Source: CAWGOF01 sp963824225 (lineage in GTDB: Bacteria > Acidobacteriota > Polarisedimenticolia > Polarisedimenticolales > Polarisedimenticolaceae). Taken from it: a stretch of DNA of 64,000 nucleotides. Positions 1 to 11,751 of this stretch are shown piece by piece (within the stretch, counting starts at the first letter, position 1; every line of letters starts with the position of its first letter). The stretch covers positions 124,001-188,000 of the forward strand of contig CAWGOF010000001.1 of NCBI GenBank assembly GCA_963824225.1, given 5' to 3'. The notes below the pieces were generated by a model that was given only the letters and a program-made list of their open reading frames with translations, was not told the DNA's origin and ran no database searches. The position numbers and the translations under genes were made by a program.

Positions 1-2064
1 CTGCGGATCGGCCATCGGCAGGCCGCGATTCGCGAAGCTCATCACGTCGATCCCCTGGTGGCACACGGTCGTGCACACGTTGCACGAGATGCACTTCTTC
101 TTGTCGGGCAGGATGCGGAACCGGCTGAACCGCGCATAGATGTGCATCAGCGCCGCGAGGGGACAGAAGAACCGGCACCACACGCGCCCCGAGAACCAGA
201 AGTACAGGCCGTAGCCCAGGACGCCCGCGAGCAGCACGTCGACGAGCCACTTGTAGGACACGGCCGAGCCCGAGAGCGCGAGGTAGTTGAACGCCCGCAG
301 CCCGTCCAGGCTCGGGAAGCACCAGGCCAGGACACGCAGGGCGGCGAGGATCGCGGCGATGGCGAGGATCACCTGGCCCGCGAGGTTCAGCCGGTTCCAG
401 CCCGGCCCGTGCGGCATCTTGTGCCGCTGGCGATCGCCGAGCGTCTCGGCCAACGCGCCGCACGAGCAGATCCAGCCGCAGTACGCGCCCTTGCCCCAGA
501 CGTAGATCAACAGCGGGATCAGGACGAACGTCTGGATCACCGAGATCACGAGCCACGGAACGAGCGGTGCGTCGGTGAACACGTTGTAGACGTTGAGCGG
601 CCAGGCGAGGATCAGGCCATAGGCGCGCCAGAACTCGCGACCGTGACCGTAGTCAACGCGGGGGAACAGGCCGTCGGCGAGCCACGCGGGCAGGGCGCCG
701 TGGGCATCGAGCCACGGCAGGACGATCTCCGGCAGGAGGAACAGCGGAACGACCTGGATCGCCATGAGCGTCCACGTCTGCACCCGCACGTAGGGCGTGC
801 GGCGCCTGCGGATGCGTCGGATCCCGAAGCCGACCACGAGCGCCGAGTACGCGAGCGTGTAATAGAAGGAGGGCGTGCTGGCCGAGATGCGCAGCACGTC
901 GACGAGCGAGCCCGCGGGCCGGCCCGCGAGCCAGCGCTCGACGGCGAACGGAAAGCCGCCCGCCGCGCGGTTCAGCTGCTCGAGGTACCCACCCGACTTC
1001 CAGTTGTAGAGCGCGAGACAGAACAGGAGAAACAGCGCCATCCCGCCGACCTTCCAGGCGGTCCAGTCACCGGCGATGCGCACGCCGGCCTGACGCAGGA
1101 GACCGAGCGGGGCCTCGCGGCCGATCTGCACGAATACGACGTCCGTCGGCACCGTCTTGCCGCTCGACAGGCGCACTGCGCCCGGCTCGATCGCCCGGAC
1201 CTCGGTCGACAGCTCGAGCGCAAGCTGGCCCTCGGCCGCGGCGCGCTCGATCGCGGCGACGTTCTCGGGCTTCGGCCGCGCGAGCGCGGCCCCGCGGTGG
1301 ACGAGCGTGACCTCGGCTCCGGCCTGGGCCAGAGCCAGCGCGGTCTCGGCGGCGCTGTCCCCGCCGCCGACGACGAGCACATGGCGGCCCGCGAAATCGC
1401 GCGGGTCGTGCAGTCGATGGAACACGCTGTCGCGCTCTTCGCCCGGGACGCCGAGCTTGCGGAACTCGCCCGTGCGTCCGAGCGCCAGGACGACGCGACG
1501 TGCGCGGACCGTCTCGCCCGACGCCAGGCGCACGGCGAAGCTCGAGCCCTGGCGCTCGACCGACTCGACGCGGCCCGGGCTGACCTCGATGTCCCGCGTC
1601 TGGCGCTCGAGCTCGTCGACCAGATCTTCCTTGATCGTGGCCTCGACCTGCAGCTCGCCCGCCGGATGCATCGCGCGCGGGTAGGTGTAGATCGGCTTGG
1701 CCCGCGGGAAGTCGACGAGCGTCTGGAACGGACGGGCCGACTCGTAGACCCGCAGCCGCAACCCCGCGCCGAGCGCCTCGCGCGCCGCGGCCATGCCCGA
1801 GACACCGGCGCCGACGATCACGACGTCGACGATCTCGCCGACCGGTCGATCGTTCTTCATCGCCGGGTCGTCGAGGATCGCGCGGATCGCCTCGACGCCC
1901 GACTGCAGCGCGAGCTTCAACAGAGGAATCCCGCTCAGGTCGCCGACGACGTAGAGTCCCGGAACCCGCGTGCGCCCGGCCGGACCGATCTCCGGGAGCG
2001 GCTCGACGCGTCCCGCGGGCCACTGCAGGTGCAGCCAGTGCGCGTAGCGCGAGAGCAGCGTCAC
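1..2064 (-). CDS. FAD/NAD(P) oxidoreductase fused to a NapH/FixG-like 4Fe-4S membrane domain (3' end outside window)
   Basis: Probable membrane redox protein passing electrons between a flavin/pyridine-nucleotide domain and iron-sulfur centres. A GTG start overlaps the upstream stop (GTGA). The N-terminus first carries a segment ending in VPGLYVVGD, normally the C-terminal FAD motif of thioredoxin-reductase-like enzymes. A Rossmann motif VIVGAGVSGMAA follows near residue 75 and a second nucleotide motif VLVVGGGDSAAE further on. The C-terminal half has several hydrophobic segments, two Cys clusters of the NapH type (CGWICSCG, then CRFFCP) and a ferredoxin motif CISCNVCTTVCH just before the edge. 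It is the last visible gene of the ileS-lspA-lgt operon. Family assignment is firm; substrate and partner are unknown. Confidence 0.8.
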   Translation of the reverse strand, partial: MTLLSRYAHWLHLQWPAGRVEPLPEIGPAGRTRVPGLYVVGDLSGIPLLKLALQSGVEAIRAILDDPAMKNDRPVGEIVDVVIVGAGVSGMAAAREALGAGLRLRVYESARPFQTLVDFPRAKPIYTYPRAMHPAGELQVEATIKEDLVDELERQTRDIEVSPGRVESVERQGSSFAVRLASGETVRARRVVLALGRTGEFRKLGVPGEERDSVFHRLHDPRDFAGRHVLVVGGGDSAAETALALAQAGAEVTLVHRGAALARPKPENVAAIERAAAEGQLALELSTEVRAIEPGAVRLSSGKTVPTDVVFVQIGREAPLGLLRQAGVRIAGDWTAWKVGGMALFLLFCLALYNWKSGGYLEQLNRAAGGFPFAVERWLAGRPAGSLVDVLRISASTPSFYYTLAYSALVVGFGIRRIRRRRTPYVRVQTWTLMAIQVVPLFLLPEIVLPWLDAHGALPAWLADGLFPRVDYGHGREFWRAYGLILAWPLNVYNVFTDAPLVPWLVISVIQTFVLIPLLIYVWGKGAYCGWICSCGALAETLGDRQRHKMPHGPGWNRLNLAGQVILAIAAILAALRVLAWCFPSLDGLRAFNYLALSGSAVSYKWLVDVLLAGVLGYGLYFWFSGRVWCRFFCPLAALMHIYARFSRFRILPDKKKCISCNVCTTVCHQGIDVMSFANRGLPMADPQ

Positions 2065-3512
2065 GGCGGGGTCTCGGGCACGGGCTCGAGCCTCGGCGGG
2101 GCTCCGGGGAGCCGGACCCCCGCGTGGGCCAGGAACCGATCGAGGGCCAAGCGCACGTCCTCGCGATCGGCGAGGCGCGTGCGCTGGCGCGCGAGCTCGC
2201 TCACGATCCGCTCGAGATCGGCCCGGCTCGCCGCGCCGCTCCGGCCGACGATCTCCGCCGCGAGCGGCGCGGCCTCGGCGACCGCCAGGCGCCGGGCCAT
2301 CGTCCGCAGCACGTCGTCGACGAACGTGGGGTCGACAGCGCGGCCGAGCGCCGCCATGCGCTCGGGATAGCGCCGCACGACCCACGTCCACGAGGCCAGG
2401 AGCGCCGGATCGCTCAGCCCCTCGGCCGCGCGCTGCGGGTTGTCGGTCTCGGCCGTGTGGTAGTTCCGCGTGCCGATGAACCCGCCCCACTCGATCGATT
2501 GCGTGTCGAGCGCCTCGCGCGCGGCCGGATCGGGACCCGCGAGCCGCTCGATCGCCGACCGGCGGCTGCGCTCGGGGTCGTAGCCCGCGGGGTCGCGTAG
2601 AAAGTCGGCGACCGTCAGAAGAGACAGCCGCGATCCGCCGAGCTCGGCCATCGGGATCGACAGATAGCCCGCGAGCTCGCGGCCGAGGTCGGGCGCGCGG
2701 CCGCGCAGCGGGCCGAGGACGAGCGCGAGCGGCATCCGCGCCCCCGAGCCGTTCGCCGGGAACCGGTCGGCGAGCAGGATCTTCCGGCCTCCCAGCCGCG
2801 CCCGCGTGCGGCGGATCGCCGCCGCATCGACCGTGAGCGACGCGGGCGCGGTGCCGCTCCACACGATCCCGACCCGGCGCGGAACGCGGGCCAGGCCGTC
2901 GAGCAGCGCCTGGGGGTACGCGAGCCTCGGATCGTCGAGGCCCGCGTCCGACGACACGGTCGGGCGCAGCCACACGCGTGTGTCCTTGGGCATCGCCCGG
3001 TCGACCGCACGCACGAGCTCGAGATGCGCGGGAGCGGCGCTCCGGCCGTAGCGATCGATGTCCGCAAGGTCTTCGAGCTCGAGCGGCGCGCCATCGAACG
3101 ACACGACGACGTCCCGCGTGCCGCCGCGCGCGCGCAGGACCGTGGCCAAGCGCACCAGATCGTCGATCGCCTCAGGGGAGGCGAGGCGGCCCCCGCCGTG
3201 GCCCACGACGATCTCGACGAACACCGAGAGCCCGCGCGCGCGCCAGCTCGTCAGGCGATCGAGCAGCTCGGGCGCGAGCGTCCGATCGGTCGCGACGCGC
3301 GTCGTGACCCACAGCGCGTTGAAGCCGCACGCGATGCCGAACTCGACGTGCGCGTCGACACCCGGGTCGGTCGCCTGTGTGGGGATCGCGAGGATCCGGA
3401 GCGCGAACGGCTCGGCTCGGGGCACGGCCGCGCCAAGCGCGGGCGTGCCGAGCGCGCCGAGCGCCAGGAGCGCGGCGAGGACGCGTCGCCCGGCGACGGG
3501 AACGCGTCTCAG
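2061..3512 (-). CDS. Secreted GH84-like (beta-N-acetylglucosaminidase-fold) protein, possibly catalytically impaired
   Basis: About 483 aa. The N-terminus is a typical signal peptide (MRRVPVAGRRVLAALLAL...). The central region resembles the GH84 hyaluronidase/O-GlcNAcase domain: the block from LVLGPLRGRAPDL through AGYLSIPMAELGGSRLSLLT to AGYDPERS matches the family's C-terminal part of the barrel. The catalytic Asp pair, usually FDD followed by a short loop, reads VSFDGAP here, so the second Asp appears to be Gly. No ATG, GTG or TTG in this frame gives the signal peptide, so I chose a CTG that overlaps the upstream stop (CTGA). Loss of the acid/base Asp suggests a binding or altered-specificity role. 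The family call is by recall of motifs only. Confidence 0.6.
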   Translation of the reverse strand: MRRVPVAGRRVLAALLALGALGTPALGAAVPRAEPFALRILAIPTQATDPGVDAHVEFGIACGFNALWVTTRVATDRTLAPELLDRLTSWRARGLSVFVEIVVGHGGGRLASPEAIDDLVRLATVLRARGGTRDVVVSFDGAPLELEDLADIDRYGRSAAPAHLELVRAVDRAMPKDTRVWLRPTVSSDAGLDDPRLAYPQALLDGLARVPRRVGIVWSGTAPASLTVDAAAIRRTRARLGGRKILLADRFPANGSGARMPLALVLGPLRGRAPDLGRELAGYLSIPMAELGGSRLSLLTVADFLRDPAGYDPERSRRSAIERLAGPDPAAREALDTQSIEWGGFIGTRNYHTAETDNPQRAAEGLSDPALLASWTWVVRRYPERMAALGRAVDPTFVDDVLRTMARRLAVAEAAPLAAEIVGRSGAASRADLERIVSELARQRTRLADREDVRLALDRFLAHAGVRLPGAPPRLEPVPETPP

Positions 3513-4099
3513 AACGGCAGCTCGTCCCAGAGCACGTGGCGCTTCGATCCGAGGGAGAACGTCAACGACGGCGCCGACATGAACACCTCGTCCGGCCTGT
3601 TCTGCCTGCGCATCGTGCGGATCAGCTCGTCGAACACCAGCGCCAGCTGCCGACCGCGGTTCGTGCGGTGGATCGTGAACGTCCCGGTCTCGATGCGCGA
3701 CGAGTTGCTCGAGTCGAGCGTCCAGTCCCACTGGCCCTTGATCGTGTTCGCGTCCTTCTCGCCGAGCGTCAGCCGGAACTTCCCTGGGCCGATCTTCGTG
3801 ATGTAGTCCGACGCGCCGACCCAGTCGGTCTCGAAACCCTCCGGACCGTTGAGGCTCATGTAGCGCAGCTTGACCTGCGGTTTCCCGTCTGCGGTGCGGA
3901 TCCACAGCGCGATCTTGCCGTCGCGGTTCACGTACCACCACGTGCCGTCCCAGCTCCCGGTGTCGTCGCGCGGGGGGATGAAGCGGCTCAGCTCCCCCTT
4001 GGGCTCGAACTGCAGCTGGGCCGCGAGCGGCCCGCCGGCTACCGCAGCGAGGGCGAGCATGGCGGCGATCGCGAGCGAGAGGGAGCGGGGTCGAGCCAT
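3509..4099 (-). CDS. Secreted protein of unknown function
   Basis: 196 aa with a signal peptide (hydrophobic core near residues 8-26, cleavage likely after LAAQ). The mature part is rich in Trp and beta-strand-like runs (GSWDGTWWYVNRDG, GQWDWTLDSS) and ends ...HVLWDELPF. It reads like a small beta-barrel or lipocalin-type binding domain, but I recognise no family. It lies between the DUF2520 gene (27 bp gap) and the GH84-like gene (4 bp overlap), so it is probably cotranscribed with both. Confidence 0.7.
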   Translation of the reverse strand: MARPRSLSLAIAAMLALAAVAGGPLAAQLQFEPKGELSRFIPPRDDTGSWDGTWWYVNRDGKIALWIRTADGKPQVKLRYMSLNGPEGFETDWVGASDYITKIGPGKFRLTLGEKDANTIKGQWDWTLDSSNSSRIETGTFTIHRTNRGRQLALVFDELIRTMRRQNRPDEVFMSAPSLTFSLGSKRHVLWDELPF

Positions 4100-4126
4100 C
4101 GTCGAGTTCTCCGGGAGCGCTGGGAA

Positions 4127-5050
4127 CTATACCGTCGGCCGTCGCCGCGGACCACGCCGAGCTCCGAGCACGCGGCCGAGCGCGCGCGCGGCGGAGGAGC
4201 GGGCGCGGGCCCCAGGGTAGGCCAGACGCAGGATCTCGCGCGACAGCGCGCGATGGAGCGCCGCGGCGCCGGGGACGGCCGACAGGGCCGCGAGGTGCGC
4301 CCGCACCGTCGGTCCATCTCCGCGAGCGACCGGCCCGGTCAGGGCCCGCGCGAGCCCGTGCCGCTCGGCGTGGGCCACGGCGCTCTGGGCCAGGCGCACG
4401 ACCGCGCGCTCGGCCGCTTCGCGCCCGACCCCGCTGCCGGCGAGGACGCGCGCGGCCAGGCTCAACAGCCCGAGCAGATCGTTCGCCGCGAGGGCCGCCG
4501 CCGCGTGGTACGCCGCGAGGTCGCGCGGCCCCGTGCGTGGAGCGAGGGTCACGAGACCGAGGTCTCGGGCGATCCGGCGGGCGAGCGCCTGGGCCCGCGG
4601 CGAGCCCTCGATCCGCGCCGCGCTCCCGGGCAGGAACGCGCCGGCGATCCGCGCGTCCCCCAGCGTCTGGAACGGATGCAGCACGCCGACCTCCGCGCCC
4701 CGCCGGGCGAGCGGCGCGAGCGCCGCCGATCCGAGCCCGCCCGCGTGATGCAGGACCGTTCGCCCGGCGAGCGGCCGGCGCGCGCTCGCGGCGAGGGCGC
4801 GGGCGAGCGGGGCCACGGTCCGGTCGGGCACGGCGAGGAGCACGCACTCGGCGTGCGCGAGAACGTCGACGCCCGAGGCGTACGCGCGAGCCCGCGTCCC
4901 GCGGGCCCGCGTCCGGCGGGCGAGGCGTCTCGCGTCGGCCATCCGGCTCGAGGCCACGGCGACGATTCGATAGCCCGCGGAGAGCAGGAGCGGCGCGAGC
5001 GCGGTCGCGAGCTTGCCCGCGCCGACGATCCCGATCGTCGGGCGTCTCAC
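4127..5050 (-). CDS. Rossmann-fold DUF2520 domain protein (ProC/6PGDH-like)
   Basis: 307 aa. The N-terminus has the dinucleotide motif TIGIVGAGKLATALAPLL, followed by VDVLAHAECVLLAVPD, as in coenzyme F420- or NADP-dependent reductases of the ProC type. The C-terminal all-helical half (HPFQTLGDARIAGA..., AYHAAAALAANDLLGLLSLA) matches the DUF2520 domain that accompanies this Rossmann domain. The GTG start overlaps the stop of the pseudouridine synthase gene (GTGA). The substrate is unknown; in many bacteria the family neighbours pantothenate genes, which are not seen here. Confidence 0.8.
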   Translation of the reverse strand: MRRPTIGIVGAGKLATALAPLLLSAGYRIVAVASSRMADARRLARRTRARGTRARAYASGVDVLAHAECVLLAVPDRTVAPLARALAASARRPLAGRTVLHHAGGLGSAALAPLARRGAEVGVLHPFQTLGDARIAGAFLPGSAARIEGSPRAQALARRIARDLGLVTLAPRTGPRDLAAYHAAAALAANDLLGLLSLAARVLAGSGVGREAAERAVVRLAQSAVAHAERHGLARALTGPVARGDGPTVRAHLAALSAVPGAAALHRALSREILRLAYPGARARSSAARALGRVLGARRGPRRRPTV

Positions 5051-6054
5051 CCGCCGGCCCGCAGGACGTCGACGAGCGCCGCGAGGTCCGCGGGCCACGG
5101 CGCGCGAAACGTCACGGGCTCGCCGGTCGTCGGGTGCACGAGGTCGAGGCGCGCGGCGTGCAGCGCCAGGCGCCCGACGTCGCGCAGCGCGCGGCGCTTG
5201 CGCGGATCGAGCACACCCCGCCAGCGCCGTCCACCGTACCGCTCGTCGCCCACGATCGGATGGTGGATCGACTCGAGGTGCACACGGATCTGATGCGTGC
5301 GCCCGGTCTCGGGCGCGACGTCGAGGAGCGAGAACCCGGCGAGCGCCTCGCGCGTGCGGTAGGACGTGACGGCGTCGCGCGATCGGCCGCGCGTGTCCCG
5401 CACGGCCATGCGCGTCGGGTCGCGCCGGCTGCGGCCGACCGCGGCCTCGATCCGACCCGCCGGCGGCTCGACCCGGCCCCACACGAGCGCGACGTACCGC
5501 TTGGCCACGCGGCGCTCGGCGAACGCCCGGGCCAGCGCGTCGTAGGCCGCGTCGGTCTTGGCCACGAGGACGAGACCCGACGTCCCGATGTCGAGCCGGT
5601 GCACGATCCCCGGACGCAGCGGCGCCCCACGTCCGGCGAGCGCGGTTCCGCGGGCCCGCAGACCGTCGACGAGCGTCCCGTGCTCGCGCCCGTGGCCCGG
5701 GTGGACGACGACGCCCGCCGGCTTGTCGACGACGATCAGCGTGTCGTCCTCGTGGACCACGTCGAACGCCACCGCGCTCCCCGCCGCCGCGGCGCCCGAC
5801 GCCGCGGCGCCCGACGCCGCGGCGTCCGGCGCCGTGGGCACGCGCACGGTCAGCTCGGTCCCGGCGCGCAGCGCGACCCCGGTCTTCGGCGCGGGGACGC
5901 CTTGCACGAGCACGTGGCCGTCGAGGATCCAGCGCCGCAGAGCGGCGCGGCTCGTGCCGGGCAGCACGGACGCGAGGAACCGGTCGAGCCGGACGCCCGC
6001 GGCGTCGTCCGGGACGCAGAGCGACAGGACCGCTCCGGGAGCGGGCTCGATCAT
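5047..6054 (-). CDS. RluA-family 23S rRNA pseudouridine synthase (RluD-like)
   Basis: 335 aa. An N-terminal S4 RNA-binding domain (RLDRFLASVLPGTSRAALRRW) is followed by the pseudouridine synthase domain with the catalytic motif IVHRLDIGTSGLVL (Asp of HRLD). RTHQIRVHLESIHHPIVGD and the late LHAARLDLVHP block are also present. An Ala/Ser/Gly linker made of repeated GCGGCGCCCGACGCC units separates the domains. The ATG overlaps the lgt stop (ATGA). The family's role is uridine isomerisation in large-subunit rRNA; the exact target cannot be told from sequence. Confidence 0.9.
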   Translation of the reverse strand: MIEPAPGAVLSLCVPDDAAGVRLDRFLASVLPGTSRAALRRWILDGHVLVQGVPAPKTGVALRAGTELTVRVPTAPDAAASGAAASGAAAAGSAVAFDVVHEDDTLIVVDKPAGVVVHPGHGREHGTLVDGLRARGTALAGRGAPLRPGIVHRLDIGTSGLVLVAKTDAAYDALARAFAERRVAKRYVALVWGRVEPPAGRIEAAVGRSRRDPTRMAVRDTRGRSRDAVTSYRTREALAGFSLLDVAPETGRTHQIRVHLESIHHPIVGDERYGGRRWRGVLDPRKRRALRDVGRLALHAARLDLVHPTTGEPVTFRAPWPADLAALVDVLRAGG

Positions 6055-6887
6055 GCCGAGGACGCGCGCACGTTGCGACGCAGCACGAGGCCGCGCAGGA
6101 GCATCACGATCGCGACGAGGGCCAGGCCGAGCGACAGGAGCTGCGACGTCGAGACGCTGCCGCCGAACCACAGGCCCCGGTGCGGGTCGCCTCGACCGAC
6201 CTCGAGGAACGCGCGTCCGACGCCGTAGACGAGCGCGTAGATCCAGAAACTGCTGCCCTCGGGCTCGATCCGGCGGCGCCACAGCACGGTCAGGACCACG
6301 GCCAGCGCGAGATCGAATCCGGCCTCGACGAGCTGGATCGCGAGGCGCGGGTCGTGGAGCGGGACGCCGGTCAGCTCGTGGGCCGCCTCGCTCTCGAACA
6401 CGACGGCGAGCCAGTGCCGCGGATCGACCGGGATGCCCCAGCAGCACCCGCCGGCGTAGCACCCGAGACGCCCGATCCCCTGCGCCAGGGCCAGCGGCGC
6501 AGCGATCGCATCGGCCAGGCGCCACAGCGGCATGTCGTGGCGGTGGGCGTAGATCGCGAACGTCAGCGCTCCCGCAGCGACGCCGCCGAGCAGCACGCCG
6601 GCCGAGCGGATCGTGCCCAGGATCTCCGCCGGGTGGGCCAGGTACTGCTGCCAGTCGATGAGCACGAGCAGCAGCTTGGCGCCGAGGATGCCGGCGAGCA
6701 GGCTGAAGAACGTCAGGTTGAACAGCCGCTCCTCGGACAGGCCGAGCGTCCGGGCGCGGCGCAGGAACCAGGCCCACGCGATCACGACGGCCGAGGCGAA
6801 CAGCACGCCGTAGGTCGGGACGAACAGATGCGTCGAGCCGAAGAACGGCAGGTCGACGTAGCCGAAATCGATCAGGATCGGGTGCAC
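6051..6887 (-). CDS. lgt: Prolipoprotein diacylglyceryl transferase
   Basis: 278 aa integral membrane enzyme that transfers diacylglycerol from phosphatidylglycerol to the lipobox cysteine, the first step in lipoprotein maturation. It has seven or so hydrophobic segments, the Lgt signature around GIGRLGCYAGGCCWG, and the C-terminal arginine region GVGRAFLEVGRGDP. lspA lies 4 bp upstream, so the two consecutive lipoprotein-maturation enzymes are cotranscribed. Likely clients in this window include the lipoproteins at 26.4 and 56.4 kb. Confidence 0.95.
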   Translation of the reverse strand: MHPILIDFGYVDLPFFGSTHLFVPTYGVLFASAVVIAWAWFLRRARTLGLSEERLFNLTFFSLLAGILGAKLLLVLIDWQQYLAHPAEILGTIRSAGVLLGGVAAGALTFAIYAHRHDMPLWRLADAIAAPLALAQGIGRLGCYAGGCCWGIPVDPRHWLAVVFESEAAHELTGVPLHDPRLAIQLVEAGFDLALAVVLTVLWRRRIEPEGSSFWIYALVYGVGRAFLEVGRGDPHRGLWFGGSVSTSQLLSLGLALVAIVMLLRGLVLRRNVRASSA

Positions 6888-6891
6888 GACG

Positions 6892-7463
6892 TCACTCGGG
6901 CGCGATCGGGTGCGAGTCGGTCGTCGGCGCCGCGGCCCGCGCGCTCGCGCGCGGGACGACGACGTCGACGAGCAACAGCCCGGCGCCGATCACGATCGCC
7001 GAGTCGGCCACGTTGAACGTCGGCCAGTGCGCGGTGCCGAAGCGCTCGACGAGCCAGTTGGCGAGACGAGCGGAGCTCGCGTAGACGTCGAGGAAGTCGA
7101 CGACCTCGCCGCGGACGACGCGGTCGATCAGGTTGCCTACGGCGCCGCCGAGCACCGCAGCCAGGCCGATGCTCGCGGCGCGCGTCAGGTCGTGGCCGCG
7201 CAGCAGGAACCGTCCGAGGAGCACGATCGCGAGCACGGGGAGCGCGGTCAAGAGGACCAGGCGCAGCGGCTCGGGCAGGTCGCCGAAGTAGCCGAACAGG
7301 CCCCCGCGGTTGCGCGAGTAGGTCAGATCGAAGAATCCGGGCACGATCGGCACCGTGCCCGCGGGGCGGAGCCACGCGTGGGCACAGACCTTGGTCAGCT
7401 GATCGAGGACGACGACGACGAGCGCGATCCGCAGGTACGCGCGGCGACTCGCGAGCTCGACGC

Positions 7464-7467
<4 letters not shown>
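6892..7467 (-). CDS. lspA: Lipoprotein signal peptidase (signal peptidase II)
   Basis: 191 aa, four hydrophobic segments. The two catalytic Asp boxes of aspartyl signal peptidase II are present: GNLIDRVVRGEVVDFLDV and TFNVADSAIVIG. The substrate-gating NRGGLFG motif (normally N-x-GxxFG) is also visible. The GTG start overlaps the ileS stop (GTGA), the common ileS-lspA arrangement. It cleaves diacylglyceryl-modified prolipoproteins made by Lgt, encoded next. Confidence 0.95.
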
Positions 7468-10453
<2,986 letters not shown>

Positions 10454-10498
10454 TTGGACCACCCTTGAGCGAGGGCGTACTCTACCATAGGGCTTGCG

Positions 10499-11674
10499 AT
10501 GGGGACGGTCGCCGAGCCACGCATCTATCTCGACCACAACGCGACGAGCCCGCTGCGCGACGACGCACGGGAAGCGCTCGCGGGCGAGCTCGCGCGCCCC
10601 CCGGGCAACCCGTCGTCGATGCACGCCGAGGGTCGCGCGGCGCGCGCGCGGATCGATGCCGCGCGGGACGCGGTCGCGGCGCTGGTGCAGGCGCAGGCGT
10701 CGGAGATCGTGTTCACGTCGGGCGGGACGGAGGCGATCAGCGCCGCGGTGCGCGGTGTCACCGATCGCGCGCCCGATGCGCTGCGGCGCATCGTCGTCTC
10801 GGCGATCGAGCACTCGGCGGTGCTCGAGGCCGCGCAGCTCGCGGCGCGGCGCGGGTTCCTCGTCGTGCGCGTGCCCGTCGATACCGACGGCCGCGTGCGC
10901 ATCGACGCGTTCCGGACGCAGCTCGGCGACGGTGTGGCGCTCGCCGCGCTGCAGTGGGCCAATCCGGAGACCGGCGTCGTCCAGCCGGTCGAGGAGATCG
11001 GTCGGGCGTGCCGCGAGCTCGGCGTGCCGTTCCTCGTCGACGCGGTGCAGGCCGCGGGCAAGCTCGCGCTCGACGGCCGGCGCGCGTGCGCCGACCTGAT
11101 CGCGCTCTCGGCGCACAAGATCGGTGGACCGCAGGGCGTGGGCGCGCTCGTCGTCCGCAGCGGGATCGGGCTCGCCCCGCTGCTCGCCGGTGGTGCGCAG
11201 GAGCAGCGCCGGCGCGGCGGCACGGAGAACGTCGCCGGGATCGTCGCGTTCGGCGCCGCGGCGCGCGCCGCGCTGCACGGCATGAAAGAGGAAGCGCGCC
11301 GGCTGTTGCTGCTGCGGGCCCGGATCGAGACCCGGCTCCTCGACACGTGTCCGGGGATCCGGTTCCACGGTCAGCGCGCGTCGCGCCTCGCCAGCACGAC
11401 GAGCTTCACGCTGGCCGGCGTCCCGGGCGAGACGCTCGTGATCGCGTGCGACCTGGCGGGGATCGCGCTCTCGACCGGGTCGGCCTGCGCGTCGGGGGCG
11501 GTCGAGCCGTCCCACGTGCTGGTCGCGATGGGCGCGACCGAGGAGCAGGCGAAGGGCACGGTGCGGATCTCGCTCGGCTGGAGCACGACGGCCGAGGAGG
11601 TCGAGCGGTTCCTCGCCCGGTTTCCGGCGGTCGTGGCCCAGGTGCGCGACGGCCTGGCCTCGACCCCGCAGTAG
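10499..11674 (+). CDS. Cysteine desulfurase (NifS/IscS family)
   Basis: 391 aa PLP enzyme that removes sulfur from cysteine to give a persulfide. It has YLDHNATSPL at the start, the PLP lysine in LSAHKIGGPQG (about residue 207), and the mobile-loop active cysteine in STGSACASG (about residue 330). RRGGTENVAG is also typical. The gene lies immediately upstream of mnmA in the same orientation, so the enzyme probably supplies sulfur for tRNA thiolation; a role in Fe-S assembly is also possible. No iscU or iscA is adjacent. Confidence 0.92.
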   Translation: MGTVAEPRIYLDHNATSPLRDDAREALAGELARPPGNPSSMHAEGRAARARIDAARDAVAALVQAQASEIVFTSGGTEAISAAVRGVTDRAPDALRRIVVSAIEHSAVLEAAQLAARRGFLVVRVPVDTDGRVRIDAFRTQLGDGVALAALQWANPETGVVQPVEEIGRACRELGVPFLVDAVQAAGKLALDGRRACADLIALSAHKIGGPQGVGALVVRSGIGLAPLLAGGAQEQRRRGGTENVAGIVAFGAAARAALHGMKEEARRLLLLRARIETRLLDTCPGIRFHGQRASRLASTTSFTLAGVPGETLVIACDLAGIALSTGSACASGAVEPSHVLVAMGATEEQAKGTVRISLGWSTTAEEVERFLARFPAVVAQVRDGLASTPQ

Positions 11675-11736
11675 AAAACGGGGACACTCTGGGTTTCTGC
11701 CTCATTTGGGGTAGAAACTCTGCGTGTCCCCGTTTT
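11675..11736. repeat. REP-like palindrome between the desulfurase gene and mnmA
   Basis: Perfect 13-bp inverted arms AAAACGGGGACAC and GTGTCCCCGTTTT enclose a 36-nt loop. The loop contains a second, inner inverted pair (GTTTCT/AGAAAC). It fills the gap right after the upstream stop codon. The layout matches REP/RAYT-mobilised palindromes common in GC-rich proteobacteria. The distal arm runs into T5, so it may also act as a terminator. Confidence 0.6.
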
Positions 11737-11751
11737 TGCTAGCGTGGAGAC

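Noticed and set aside
58..2370. 770-aa open frame on the plus strand
   Set aside because: Arg/Asp/Glu-rich low-complexity translation antisense to the oxidoreductase gene. Many similar shadows occur across the GC-rich window.
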